Shown: positions 23,143 to 35,092 of the stretch, in pieces | How the letters are laid out: every line of letters begins with the position of its first letter | How positions within the stretch are numbered: the stretch's first letter is position 1 | From: Thysanoteuthis rhombus | Taxonomy: Eukaryota > Mollusca > Cephalopoda > Oegopsida > Thysanoteuthidae | Direction: 5' to 3' | DNA length: 64,000 nucleotides | Assembly: GCA_963457665.1 (NCBI GenBank) | Contig: OY735209.1 | Coordinates: forward strand, 10,205,814 to 10,269,813 | Program-made: the position numbers and the translations under genes | Notes under the pieces: model-generated | Told to the model about the DNA's origin: nothing | Database searches by the model: none | Seen by the model: the letters and a program-made list of their open reading frames with translations, nothing else

Positions 23143-24130
23143 TTTGCGTACTTCGTAAGACTCATATTTATTTCCTATTCTTTTCTTCGAATTCACACTT
23201 AGCTCCTGAGAATGGTTGCAGTCGATACATCGCACTGGGGCCCTGGGGGACCCTGGGGCTCAACGGTGGCCCAAGAGTTTCTTGGGTAGAGCTGTTTATC
23301 AATAAACATTGATTCTGTCGTTGAAAACAAGATGGCCGAAGAACGAGGGTGTTTGAGCAGTATGTATGCGTATGTGTGTGTCTGTGTGTCTGTGTGGGCA
23401 AAAACAGCTTTGCACCGCTTTCTAAAATTCCCTCCCAGGGGGGCCCCTGCTTAGACCGAACAATTCACTGACACCTTTCCAACTATGAATGGCGACGCAT
23501 GGCAATCCCGATTAGATTGGCGCGATTTGGGGTCTGTTTCCGCTTTATTTTATCAGATATTCATCCCTTAACCCTACGGAATTATTGACAATGGTGACAA
23601 AAATGCTAAACTTTTTTTTTGTCCTTCTCGCTACTCGTAATACTGGACTGAAATCGTCACCACAGTCGCTTCAGCTGCATTCACCTCTGTCTTGTCGCCG
23701 TGATAAACAGCTTCGTTTCGAGATCGCCGTCGAGATTTTTGACACGCGATAAAAGAGATGAAAAAAACAATAACCTGAATGAAAGCGAAAGTAACGACAA
23801 CAACAGCAAAAGCAACATCAAATCAAGAAACGTTTATAACATCCACTTGTACTCAGTGTTGCCAACTCGAAAAGTATTCACTCACCAACCTGCCAAAAAT
23901 CGCTAAAAAGTGCCAAATTCAAAGTAAATAAAATATAGCCCCAAAACGCCAACAATGACAGAAAAACACTCCAAAGATGCTGAAAATGATCAAAAACACG
24001 CCAAGAAACGGCCAAAATGTTCAAGTACGGCCGCGCTGGTTTAGTGCTTTAGTGCACTACCAAAACAAGAAACGTGTTGAATTTATCGCGAAAAGCGCTA
24101 AATTGGCAACGTTGCTTGAACTCTTTACTG
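23143..24130. other. Non-coding DNA, no gene recognised
   Basis: Contains a GC-rich stretch at 23220-23290 and a region (23850-24115) with repeated GCCAA/TTGGCAAC words reminiscent of the M1 MITE ends, but without a clear element. Confidence 0.4.
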
Positions 24131-24131
24131 G

Positions 24132-24262
24132 TGTAGTTGTTATGATCCAATCACGTTGGAGACATCGGTTCTCGTCCAGATCGCCGAAGTTAAGCAACGT
24201 TGAACCTGGTCGAGTACCTAGAATGGGTGACCATCTGGGTATAACGTATGATGTGAGCAGCC
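24132..24262 (+). repeat. 5S rRNA-like sequence (pseudogene or SINE3-type head), copy 1
   Basis: It contains TCGGTTCTCGTCC, then GATCGCCGAAGTTAAGCAAC, GTTGAACCTGGTCGAGTACC and GAATGGGTGACCATCTGGG in the correct order and spacing for animal 5S rRNA, including the internal control region used by TFIIIA and RNA polymerase III. Terminal stems do not match canonical 5S and several conserved bases differ, so it is not a functional 5S gene. A 5S-derived SINE (SINE3 class) is a reasonable alternative to a simple 5S pseudogene. Confidence 0.85.
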
Positions 24263-25840
24263 AGGGATAATGTGTGGCGATCCCGTTGATCTCCCTTTGA
24301 GGTGATCAATCTTTACACTACGCTCAATAACGCACGCCAAAAAAGATTTTGTGTTACAGTGAAATTGTTTTGTAGTTATGACGAAAATCTTTCTTGAGAT
24401 TATTGGGAGGAAAAAAATCATTTAATATTTATTATACTTTCCTTTCACTCATAGAGGGTACTCAGCTGCAACGCTGATCCTTGGCCAAGTAGACAGCCTG
24501 GGTGGTTCCAGAGCCCCACAAAGTTGTAATCTTGGTGAAGTGAGGAGCAGGGAAATTTCTAGCTTTTCAAAAGTTTAGCGATGGCTTTGGGTTTCAAAAG
24601 GAAAAGAAAGGTAGAAAGACCTAAAGGAAGAAAGGAAAGAAGAAAGAGTAAGAAGAAACAAACTAAGGAAGAAAGAAAAGAAGACAAAAAAAAAAGAAAG
24701 AGAGAAAGAAAGAAATCGGTAAACCTAGATTGAATTCTGGCTGTGGCTACTTGTGTTCACATGCAGTAAAACCATTGATAAAGGCGTGAACATTCTTCTC
24801 CCTGTCATCTGCCCCATTGTTTAAAAACCGAACTTAAAAAAAGAGAAAAAAAAACTAGGGCCAGAAATAACTTGCGTGAATCGCTATAAATAGAAATAAG
24901 ATACACATAGGAATAAGCTTCACGAAAAATACACAAGCCTGTTGGCTTCTTGGGAGTATGATTATCTCGGTTCAGGGTTACGGGAATATATATTTTCTAT
25001 GGTTACAAAATATAACTTTACGCAATACTTCTAAAATCTCAAACTCAAACCCAAACACCAATCTTTTCAAATCATTTTTCATCGTTCGCTCCAGTGAGTT
25101 TTCGTTCCTTGGATGTAAACTTTTTCCATTGCTTTTTTGTATAATAAATGTTTGACTTTTCAGTCCGATAAAATGGTGCCCTAAAGGATGCACGTAAATA
25201 GAGGGGTGCTACTTCATATACCAACTGTATCAGCAATATCTGCCAATCTTGCCAGCGAACCTTTGACGAAAAAGTGATACGTAACAAGAAAAAAAAAATA
25301 ACTATTCCAAACTTATACAAGAATTATGTTCAATGTAATGAGTATTCATCCCATTGTTAATCAGAGTGTTTCCTGTTGTATGTCGATGTTTTGATACAGG
25401 AAATATACTTTTGCTATTGCAGATAATGTCAGCTTCTGTCAAGGATTGTCAGAAGAAAACATCATTAGATATTAACAATAACTAGTTGGACTTGTAGCAT
25501 CGTATACATTATTTTACAATTGTGCAATTCAAGGCAATGGACGGAGTTGAATTCTTTTTAAAAAAATCGGTGGTTCAATCGAAAATCGGCCATTATAAAA
25601 TGATATAATATATGAATATATATTCATCGCCAAATTTTAAACAAAAATACATTGGAATATAAAGGAAGAGAAAAAAAACAACAACGAGATAAAAAGGAAG
25701 ATATGGAGAGAAAAGTAAGTTGATTGATCGGACAGAGAGAGAAGTTAGAGAAAATAATCAATTGAACAGAAATTTTTGAAAAGGGAGAAGAATTAGAAGT
25801 ATTAAAAAGAAGTAAAGGGGTATACTGAAATAAGAAACGA
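24263..25840. other. AT-rich non-coding DNA with a purine tract
   Basis: GAAA-rich tract at 24590-24715. No gene recognised in the short open frames at 24958-25320. Confidence 0.5.
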
Positions 25841-25841
25841 G

Positions 25842-25901
<60 letters not shown>
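25842..25901. repeat. (AAT)n microsatellite
   Basis: About 20 AAT units, immediately before another copy of the (AAT)n-tailed family. Confidence 0.96.
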
Positions 25902-25906
<5 letters not shown>

Positions 25907-25921
25907 CAAAAACAGAAAAAA

Positions 25922-26074
25922 AAACAAATGGTGGTGGAGGTACAAACCAGAGCACTGCTGTGATAGGTGAGGGAGATATGAGATGAGATGAGCGGTGGGC
26001 TGAAGACCCGGGGAGACTTACTGTCACTCAGCCTTCAGCGATGACCACCGGGCAACTAGTGTGAGATTGCTGCT

Positions 26075-26105
<31 letters not shown>

Positions 26106-26109
26106 ATGT
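25922..26109 (+). mobile_element. (AAT)n-tailed family copy with (TGC)n-(TGA)n tail
   Basis: It shares GCTGTGATAGGTGAGG, ACTTACTGTCACTCAGCC, GCGATGACCACC and GGCAACTAGTGTGAGATT with the copies at 17078-17340. Here the tail is (TGC)~6 then (TGA)~7. The tail unit therefore varies between copies, as is common when a retroelement 3' end nucleates microsatellites. Confidence 0.65.
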
Positions 26110-26239
26110 CACTGTTTCGGATTCGGTTAATGTCACCCGTCATTACTGACACCCGTCATTGTTGTTACATACGAAATTATAGTCGAAACTCTTTAGTAGA
26201 AGTTGGACAACAAGTGGAGAAAAGAAGCTGTAGAATGAA

Positions 26240-26520
26240 AAAAGGGTTTGAGAGAAAGAAAGGAAGAGACAGAGGGAGAGAAAGAGAAAGAAAGAAAGAA
26301 AGAAAGAGGAAAAGATAGAAAAAAAGGTAAGGAAAAAAGAAGAAATCGAAAAGAAAGTAAAAAGGAATGAAAAAGGGAAGGAAGAAAAAGAAAGAAAGGA
26401 GGTAAGAAAGAACGAAGAAAAGATGGAAAGAAAGAAAAAAAGGAAAGAAGGAAAAAAGAAAGAAAAAGAAAGAACTATAGAAGGGGGTAAAGAAAGGGAG
26501 ATACGAAAAAGGAGAGATAT
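26240..26520. repeat. Long polypurine tract, GAAA-rich
   Basis: About 280 bases almost free of pyrimidines on the plus strand. Apparent Lys/Arg/Glu or Ser/Phe frames are artefacts. Such tracts can adopt triplex (H-DNA) structure. Confidence 0.92.
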
Positions 26521-27106
26521 CCCAAGAGATCTGCTGGTCAGACTTTTTATAAAAGAAAAAAATCTTGGCATGCCGACTATGCCATGGTCATCGTCCCCAG
26601 AGTTGTCCATGTTTCTTTAACCAAACATTGTTTGCCACGTCGAAATTTTCGCTGGCCTGACAAGCTGTTGAGCGGACGGTAGGGTGTTAGCGTTGGGGGC
26701 CAGTCAATTCTCACCGGATCCCCTAAATAAGAGAGAGGGGAAAAGCAGGTAAACACATTTACTCCTATGCCCCAGGCCCGCGGCGTGAAACCAGGCAATC
26801 GCACTTGGTTTGACACCTCGCCACCAAAAATCTATGGAAGCGGCAAAAAACCCAGAAAACAAATCAATAACTAAACACATTTGCTACATTCCGAACTGAC
26901 TTTTTAACATTGTGGATCACGTTATTGTGTTTTGTTATTTACATTGCGTTTGCTCGGAATGGACATCGACCTTTCAACTTTCACTCGAAGAAGTCGTCGA
27001 AAATTCTTCGGTGCATCTTGGCGAACAGAATACAAAATACGCAACGTATTGGAGTGTTTAGGAAATAATCATCTATTCTCGTGTTCGCAAAGTATTAACG
27101 TATTTT
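26521..27106. other. Non-coding DNA with a GC-richer part
   Basis: 26580-26830 is GC-richer with an open minus frame (79 codons) that matches no family I know. In the next 170 bases one minus frame stays open (ending SMSIPSKRN), but I cannot connect it with the mariner fragment beyond it. Confidence 0.3.
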
Positions 27107-27283
27107 CTAAAAAGGTTTATCCGACGGTTGACAATCGTACCTTTTAAACCACAGCTGGTATTTACGAGCCTTCAATGTGTCAGGATACGCTTCACTAATG
27201 TTTCTCATTGCCTGCATAGTCTCTCGAAATTCATACAGTGAGCAATTGTAAATATATTGCTCTTCAAAGTCTCTATCCTTCAT
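27107..27283 (-). pseudogene. mariner-type transposase N-terminal HTH remnant
   Basis: From the internal Met the minus frame reads MKDRDFEEQYIYNCSLYEFR, then ETMQAMRNISEAYPDTLKAR, then KYQLWFKRYDCQPSDKPF and a stop. The pattern LYEFR...A.RNI.EAY.DT...R.YQ.WFKRY...SDKP is that of the Mos1-type helix-turn-helix domain at the start of mariner/SETMAR transposases. The DDE catalytic domain is absent, so this is a short dead fragment. Moderate confidence, because it was judged by eye over only about 55 residues. Confidence 0.55.
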
Positions 27284-27507
27284 AGGATTAAACTTACTAT
27301 GCACTATAAATGACAGGCTGTCGGATAGAAGAGATGATGAATTAAATCCAGACGTCGTTTCGTACCATCTAACCCAGGACATGCCTCAGTCGAATAATAA
27401 TTTATTAAAGTGAAATACGTAATTACTTTCCAAACACGAAAATACGTGATTACTTTCTGAAAACCCAATTTTTTGCCTTATGCCAGACTTAACTAATAAT
27501 AAAGTAA

Positions 27508-27590
27508 ATGATTGTGGCCAGCTAAGTGGATTAGATAGTTGCTCTTATGCAACAGTGACTAGTGGTCAGTGTTCAAGTCCAGGTAAAAAT
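27508..27590 (+). repeat. tRNA-like SINE fragment
   Basis: GTGGCCAGCTAAGTGGATTA resembles an A box with D arm. GTGTTCAAGTCCAGGT about 50 bases later resembles a B box. The anticodon region TTGCTCTTATGCAA forms a perfect short hairpin. No intact acceptor stem is seen. Confidence 0.45.
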
Positions 27591-27699
27591 CTAGGACTTC
27601 AAATTCTGATTTTCAAAGCAAGCAGACAGGTCGTCCTCATTTGGAAAAGTAGTGAAACTCAATCTTTTGGCTTCGTGCCGTACAAGGTTAATCTTAATG

Positions 27700-30480
27700 A
27701 ATGTTAATTCAGTCAACAGGTACCCCCTGTCAAGGTTGACAATGGATGCTATAACATTTTACAGTTTACTGTCTGACGTCATCAGCCCATTTCGAAACTT
27801 CATAAACCTCTGAGCTTGTACTTTCACGCCATAATCGACTAATATTACGGTCAGTTCGGAAGATGGTTATCAACCAAAAATTTTTGAAAGAAAATCGACA
27901 TCCAATTTTGGAAAAAACAATTCTATTCATGAAAAGTTTTCTTAAGATTTTTAAAAATTTTCTCTGGAGAGAAAAATGACCAAATTTTTGTCCAAAATAA
28001 AGATAAACAGACTGTTATAACGTAAAATCAGACCAATATAAATTCAATGTTTACTTAATTAAGCAATAAATTGATCATTACATCCATAATTGATTGCAGC
28101 TAATCAAAATTTAAAAAAAAATTAAACCCCGTGGTTAAAAATATACCATAAAATAAATTAATTGTAAGATAGAGACGATATGTGGAAAACAGTTTCATTA
28201 TCCAAAATTCATACTTTCTGCAAATAAAAACATGAAAGAAACATTTTACCCTTAATAAATCAGGGCGCTTTAAAATTATTGCTTGATTTTTCTAAAGTCA
28301 GTCGATGATAGACGGTGTTGAAAACTATATCCGTTCAGATTGGATGGTGGATCCGAAGCGAAATAATCATTTTTGCCTTGGGCAATATTTTATCGAAGGG
28401 AATGATCAAACATCTCTTATTTTTGTAATTTGCTTCCTTTGTTTCAACTTACCAACATAAATCGAAAGATCGTCGTATTTTTTTTTTTTCATTGATAATG
28501 ATTATAGAGAGGGAAAAAAATGATTCCTTTCGCAAACTTCATCATGCGACTCCAAAATAGTTACGCTATCAAGACACCGTAGAAAAAAAAAACCCAAAAA
28601 ACTACCACTGAGGAAAAATATGACCAGGAAAAGGAAGTAAAAACATGTATTAAAATTACACCTGGTAAATATTTTTCTTCCTGTGACGATATTCAATTAT
28701 TCAGCATTGATATATTATTTCAAATTTGATTTAAGCAGAAGCACGATACAGAAAGATTAAAAATGTACATTTAAAAAATATCAGATTAATGGAAATAATT
28801 GGTAAAAAAAAAATTTAAAAAAATTGATAAAAAAAAGTTTCCGGTGCTTAGAAAAAAGGTGAACATTTTACTTCTCGACAGATCTATGAAATCCCTGAAA
28901 GGACCAATGAATAATTCAAATAAATTAAGAAGATAGAGGGCGCTGGGTGGTGATTATATTTGAAAGAAATGCTATTCTTCGAAAATAAGAATGGAAAATT
29001 CTTTTGAAAAATTTCGTTCTTAAATAGTTACGGAAAATTTGTTGAATTTTAAAAGATTTTTAAAGTGTGTTATGCGTTAAAATCTTTTCTAAAAATAAAA
29101 CATTTCGTCAATTTTTTGCATAATCTCTCTTAATCTGCATTATCTCCGGTTCTTCAGAGATTACCCAAAGAGAGTTTGCATCTCCAACCTTTCTTCCAAA
29201 TAATGACACAAAGCTTTGACGATAAAATTATCTTTTATACAAGTTTGAAGCTTTTTTTCCTTATGTTTCGATTTCACGCTGACAGTTTTCGTTCATACCA
29301 AATGAAAGACATTATGAACACGTTCAAACTCAAGTAAGTGAATGATGAAAAATTCTTTATTTTTCAAATTGACGCTAGGTCGATGAGACATGCAAATTAT
29401 TATCATTCGATGAAGACTCAAAAAATTATATAACTTTAATTGAAAGTATATGGATATCCTTTGCTATTAACTGGTTTAGATAATTTGCAGTTCAGTCTTG
29501 AATAAATCTAATGGGGATTTTTCGGGCAGTTTTACAGCGTACCGCGAAAAACTGCATCATAGAAAACCTAGAAAATTCAAGATCTCATAAATGTATCGCA
29601 ATGATATTTGTTATTAATTTATTCATGTAGACTACACTGTCTTCATAAATGAATCAATAGCTCAAAAAATTATTGCAATTCACTTATGAGTTCTTGAACT
29701 TATCAAGTTTTGTTTTTACTGCACCAGGTTGAAAACTCATCATAGTTGAAACTTGAACTTGTTCCGCGTTTACACACGCGAATCGATTGGTCGAACGGTA
29801 TTTTAGGTATTAATTTTTTTCCCGATTCAATGTGCAATAAACAAATTTATTTTTAGTTGATGAAGTATTATAAATCTTTATTTACAATTTTTTTTCGCTT
29901 TTATGATACTATTTTGCGTCACCCTGATACTTGTGTTGTTTTTTTATCGCAACATTTCTCAGACCGGGTGATTTTTTGAAGAAAGCAACGAGTGTTGACA
30001 TAAATGTAAGTAGTAATGTGAAAATCTTAATAAACATTACACTGTAGTTTTTTTTCAACTCATACTAGCATCTACCACGCACTTTATTGATTATCGTTTA
30101 AATCGTATTGCAATAATTAAATATATTCTTTGAAAGTTTGATTTTGGTTATGATTGCAAGAAAAATAGCAGAATGTTAGTCGTAAGAGATGGAAAATAAC
30201 TTTTGAGTTCTTACAGGGGATTTCAGAGTAAATCAAAGCTGTTTTTACTTTTTTGACTCAGAAAAATATCGACTCCATCATAATTGACGGGCTTGTCACT
30301 GGAATAAAAGAAATCAAGTTTTGAAATTCAAATCTTTTGCTGCATGTTTCTACAGTATTCATTTACGTATTTGTACATTTACTATTTGGGAATAATATCA
30401 ATAAGGATAATAGAAACAGTGAGTATGTTTTATTTTGCAAGATGACTCAAATGCGTTATAATAGGATCAGCCATTATTTT
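27700..30480. other. Long AT-rich stretch, few repeats
   Basis: About 2.8 kb without long microsatellites and without a recognisable element or coding region. It contains many TTTT/AAAA runs. I see nothing that supports a gene. Confidence 0.55.
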
Positions 30481-30839
30481 CCGTACAACCAAATAAGATA
30501 AGGCATTTCATGTTGTTAATGACAAGTTGAATCTCTGGAAAAGTCGAGAAATCTCGGATAACCTTCTCAGTGACATTAGTAAGGTTATTAGTAGCCACAG
30601 GTCAAACTTTTGAGTGATATCCAAAGTTTTCACACACACACACATACGCTCACACACATACACGTTGGAAATTACTGCTTGATGACTTCCCAAGGCGATT
30701 ATGTTGGTCATATCCGTCCTTGGTTGTTCATTCTGACCCGGAAAGGTCGTTCCGTTTATCAGTCTTTGATTCCATGTTGTTAAGTGGATTGAATCGCCTT
30801 CTTAAAACCACTCCATTGACTAAACCCGGTCATGAAAGG

Positions 30840-30889
30840 GTTAAAATGTCACAAGTCTTTTTCTTTGCTTTTGTTTCTTTTTCGCAACC

Positions 30890-30936
<47 letters not shown>

Positions 30937-31262
30937 TTTTCTTGACTTTTTGTTCCTTTCAATGCATTCTGCCTTGAAACTTCCTTTCATTCCCTCTTCA
31001 CTTTCTCTTCCTGTCATTTTTTTTAACTCTCTTTCTTTCTTTCTTTCTTTCTTTATTCTTTCTCTCTCAGCTGTTCTTTCTTTTTCCTTCATATTGCCTA
31101 TTTCTTTTGCAAACTCTCTGTCTTTCTTACTTTCTTCTTTTCTTTCGCAACCTTTCTTCTTTATATTTTTTCCATTCTTTTTTCCTTTCCGTCTTTCTTT
31201 CCTTCTTTACTTCTATCGTCCTTCCTCTTTTTCTTTCTTTCTTTCTCTCTTCAATCTCTTCA
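30840..31262. repeat. Polypyrimidine tract with (TTTC)n cores
   Basis: A (TTTC)~12 core at 30890-30941 and a second at about 31029-31060, within about 400 bases of CT-rich sequence. It mirrors the polypurine tract at 26240 in opposite orientation. Confidence 0.93.
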
Positions 31263-31591
31263 TATTCCCAACGAAGTGAGGTATTCTATTTGACCAATAT
31301 TTGAAATATTCATAGCCTATATTTACGATGTGTTATAATAATCCCCCAGACTTTAGTGAGACATCCAGTGCCGATCGAATTCATTATATCAGCGAAGTGG
31401 TCAGCATGTTGCAGGTTGTTAATGACAAGCAGATTTTCTTTGAAGAGGAATTCGCTCTAAAGCTGCCATTTCTGTTTTGGTTATTTCAACCACTGTTCGA
31501 TTCCCATTTTTTATTTTTCTATATCAATATTGTTTTTATTTCTCGTCTCTTCTTGAATTCCTTCATTTTTTCTCTTTTTTGCTTTTATCAA

Positions 31592-32072
31592 AAAACCGTT
31601 AACCAAAGGTGTAAAAATAGGTTTCTTCAATTTTTTAGCTGATTGGCTGGCTGGCTGGTTGGCTAACTAGGTATGTATATATATATATATGTATGTATGT
31701 ATGTAGGTATGTATCCAGCGTACAGGCCGCACCAGTGGAGCTAGAGAACTGAAAATTTAAACAACTCTTTATGTTTAGAGAAAAAACGCTTAAAAACATG
31801 AGAAAAAAAAACGTTAGCCTTTTTTTCACATTTTTTAACTACCAATAGTGGGGGTTCAATTTTCAGTGTGAATTTATGCTTAACTGGGGCATAGTTTGTG
31901 CCCGGCTGCATTTCACGCTTGTTTTTGTTTGTTTGATTTTTTTTGGTTTGTTTTTTTGAAAATTTGGACTTTTTAGTGATTCATCAAAAGGCAAGAGAAG
32001 AGTTTTTTTTTCTGACAGATTACCACTAACAGAGCATGCAGCCAAAAGACATTGGTTATGTGACGGTTTCTA
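31592..32072 (+). mobile_element. F1 dispersed repeat, copy 4
   Basis: Blocks in order: CCGTTAACCAAAGGTG, AGGTTTCTTCAATTTTT, CGTACAGGCCGCACCAGTGG, GCTAGAGAACTGAAAATTT, CATCAAAAGGCAAGAGAAG, GAGCATGCAGCCAAAAG and TGACGGTTTCTA. The right end is replaced by a (TCTG)n-(TC)n array that starts inside the terminal repeat. Confidence 0.8.
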
Positions 32073-32098
32073 TTTGTCTGTCTGTCTGTCTGTCTGTC

Positions 32099-32135
<37 letters not shown>

Positions 32136-32600
32136 TGCTGTTCCTTTTTTCTCACCCCCTCCCAAACTGACCACATTTCTTCCTTCCTTTTCTTTTATTT
32201 CTTTCCTTCCTTCGTTCCTGGCCTAATTCTCACTTGCAACGTTAATTTTCTTCCATTTTCTATCCTTCTTCCTGACGTCATTCTTTATTTCATTTCAGTT
32301 TATTCCCCATCCCTAACCCCGTCCGTTCTTTCTTTCTTTCGCAACCGTTATTTATTTTTCGTTCGAATTGCTCTCTTCTGACCTTTCTTTATTTCTTACT
32401 TTCTTTCTTACTCTCTTTCCCAAACTGTCTTTCGCAACCTTCCTTTATTTCTTCCTTCGACTAGCAAGTTTTCTTTCTTTCGTTCTTTCGTAACCTCTCT
32501 TCTTGGTACGTATTTCTTTTTCTCTTTCTTTCTTTCTTTCTTTGTTTCTTTCTTTCTTTTCTTTCTGGGAGCACTTTGCTTTCCTTTCTTTTTCTGATGA
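32073..32600. repeat. (TCTG)n-(TC)n then CT-rich tract
   Basis: Six or more TCTG units and (TC)~9 to 32134, then a TTTC/TTCC-rich region to 32590. Confidence 0.9.
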
Positions 32601-33208
32601 GGATTAGGGATATTATAAATTGATCCTTGCATTAACAATCCAATTTATTCCTCACGGAACCAGATTCGAGACACTAAAGCCCTCAACTCTTACTAATAAC
32701 TGTTTATCGTCTGCATTTACCCCTATCCCCGTGAACTGGCCTCAATGAGGACCAATTGTTTATTGGCACAAGGAGGATGACAATCGAAAAACCCTGTTTC
32801 TTCCGCCGATTTGCAGGCCATTTGAAAGCGAACTCAGAAAACATCACGTCATTAATACATGGTTGGGGGATGGTGTAGAGTCTGAGGGCGTGGAGTATTC
32901 TATCCCCAGACAGCAACCGTTGTCTTGATGGGAGTGAATAACGAAACAATTCAATCAGTTTCGCAGCCGTTGGCATCTCTCTCCGCCGAAACAGAACCGA
33001 GCGAAAATACGAATATCCCCCGCTTTTCGGAAGTTTATTTGCATTACTACTTTCGCTTTTACGGAAAAAAAATGGCGAAAAGCGAAAGTATCTATCTGCA
33101 TTCGTTCTGCAGCGAACTGTTGAAGTTAATGCGTATTTAGTCAGCAATTTTTTTTTCTTTCAAACGTGTTTCATTAAATACGGCGGATAAATTTTTAAAA
33201 AATTAAAA

Positions 33209-33236
33209 CCCTAACCCTAACCCTAACCCTAACCCT
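33209..33236. repeat. Interstitial telomeric repeat (CCCTAA)n
   Basis: About 4.7 perfect CCCTAA units. Near-identical AAAAATTAAAA words flank it on both sides (33196-33206 and 33238-33248), as if inserted with a short duplication. This is the animal TTAGGG-type telomere unit on the minus strand. The position is internal, with ordinary sequence on both sides. Confidence 0.9.
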
Positions 33237-33525
33237 GAAAAATTAAAAAAAAAATCCATTAAAATATGTTTCATGATATTATCACATGACACATACTACA
33301 TTTTACAGCCCCCATCGAAACCCTAGTTTCACTAATACTACTACTATAATCGCCAGACTTTGAAATCTAATCTTGAAAATGACCAATGATGGTCGAAAGC
33401 ACCCAATCGACAACCTAATGAATTTTAGGCAATTCCTTCACTTTTGTGATCAAGCGATAAAACAGCTTATTCGGAAACAACAGATCTATTAAAAAGTTGA
33501 TTCGATACAATTTATCCATCATGTT

Positions 33526-33527
<2 letters not shown>
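33237..33527. other. AT-rich non-coding DNA
   Basis: Nothing recognised. Confidence 0.5.

Positions 33528-33582
<55 letters not shown>
33528..33582. repeat. (TA)n microsatellite at RTE edge
   Basis: About 27 TA units that replace the 3' continuation of the adjoining minus-strand RTE fragment. Confidence 0.95.
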
Positions 33583-33583
<1 letters not shown>

Positions 33584-34860
33584 TTTTCCCTAGCATTACT
33601 CTTTTCATGGCTCTTTGAGCAACTCGAAGTTGGTTTCCAGTTCGTTTATTTAGTTTCTATATTTCGTATCCATAGGTCGTAGCTGGCTTTATGCATTCTT
33701 TGAAAACTTTACGCTCTACACTCATTACCAAGACGCTCTTCAATACGTCTCTGTCCATAAAAAATGGTTTCCAGCCAATCTATATACGTCGTTTTATTTC
33801 GCTTTCATTGTCTTTCTCTAATTTCATTATCACTTGCCCTAGGTAGATGCATCACGTCAACCTATTCTAGATCACCATCCTCTATTTTTGTGGTCTTAAT
33901 TGGGACCTTATGGTTGAACACAACTTTTGTCTTTGTTCTGTTGATTTTTTTGGCTACTTATTTACTTCCGTATTTAGATCACTCAGTATATTTCGTAATA
34001 TATCCTATGCTTCTGACATCATGAAAACGTCATTGGCGAATCTCAAGTGGTTTGAATATTCTATTCCCATTCCAATCCCCCACCCAGACAGTTTTTAAGG
34101 ATCATTGTAAATAGCTTAGGTGATATTGTATCTCCTTTTTTTTTCATTTTTATGCTGTTTGTATCTTCATGTAGACCAATTATTACAAAGCAATTTTTGT
34201 ATAAGTTCTAATGATTTCTATGTCATTTTCGTTTATACCCTATTCACATAACGAGTTGAAGTCTGGCGTACGTTCTACCGAGTCAATCAAAGTAGTTTCT
34301 TGTATCCCGATGAATTTTCGATACGTTGGTTTATTGTGTGTATCAGGTCTATTATTGAATAGCAACTTCTAAAGCCTGTCTGTTTGCATGACTTAATTTA
34401 GATATAGAGTGCCTATTTGTCTGTTCGTGAACATTTTCCTGAATAGTTCATATATGTTAGGTAAAAGTGTGATAGGGCGGTAGTTGCTGATGTCACGATT
34501 AGCGTTTTTCTTTTGGTGTATGATCACTATACCTAGACGGAAGTCTCGAGATACTTTTCTTTCTCGTGTGTACAGTGTGAATAGCTGTGCTCGTGTTCCT
34601 GCATCTTCTCGAGGGTCTGTCGCAATTCCATCCTCACTTGGAGCTTTACCAAGTTTTATATTTCGTAAAGCAAACATTCCTTCGTTTTCTGTCATGTCTG
34701 GGATATCATTTGTAACTATCAGCTTATCAGTTTGTTGTACTTCTGTTTTTGAAACGTACATATTTCCATAGTACTCTGCAGTTATTCTTGACTGCTTGTC
34801 ACTACATTTGATGATTTTTGTCATTTTCGTCCTTTTGGCGGATGCTACTGTTATGATATG
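33583..34860 (-). pseudogene. RTE-type LINE ORF2 remnant with reverse transcriptase domain
   Basis: Minus-strand frames give, in order: KIIKCSDKQSRITAEYYGNM, LRNIKLGKAPSEDGIATD, ISNYRPITLLPNIYELFRKM, DLIHTINQRIE.SSGYKK, IDSVE, KKGDTISPKLF, a FAND box (34029-34040), LNTEVNK, KINRTKTKVVFNHKVPIKTT, TIFYG-type sequence, PATTYGYE, and QLRVAQRAMKRVMLGK just before a (TA)n array. These are the RT palm motifs and post-RT region of RTE LINEs. The first catalytic Asp of FADD is Asn, and there are many stops and frameshifts. The endonuclease and extreme C-terminus are missing. It appears to belong to the same subfamily as the fragment at 18756. Confidence 0.88.
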
Positions 34861-34877
34861 TATCCATACATCGCACA

Positions 34878-35092
34878 AGTGAATCACCATAGCCTGCACG
34901 TATACCAGAAAAATACCAGCATTGGATCTAGACATTGTCGGTCCTAAAATGAACATAGATACCGTGGAAAGTTCTATTTTGAAGATACAAAATTTTTTTT
35001 TAAAATGTGCTTAGTGATGGACTCGTGAACTCTGGGTTGTAGCCAAATTAAAGTAGCCATGAGCTCCCGGAGATGCACACACACACAGCGAT
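34878..35092 (+). mobile_element. (CA)n-tailed family F2, copy 2
   Basis: It starts GTGAATCACCATAGCCTGCA then CGTATACCAGAA, continues ATTGTCGGTCCTAAAATGAA and ends GGGTTGTAGCC...GAGCTCCCGGA with a short CA tail. The same order occurs at 42367. The start lies against the 5' edge of the decayed RTE element. Confidence 0.65.

Noticed and set aside
24132..24262. Functional 5S rRNA gene
   Set aside because: Outer stem sequences and several conserved positions differ and no T-run terminator follows at the right place.
26143..26610. 155-codon minus-strand frame rich in Phe and Ser
   Set aside because: It is the complement of a GAAA polypurine tract; composition alone keeps it open.
33209..33236. 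True chromosome end
   Set aside because: Only about 4.7 units, with ordinary sequence continuing for more than 30 kb on both sides.
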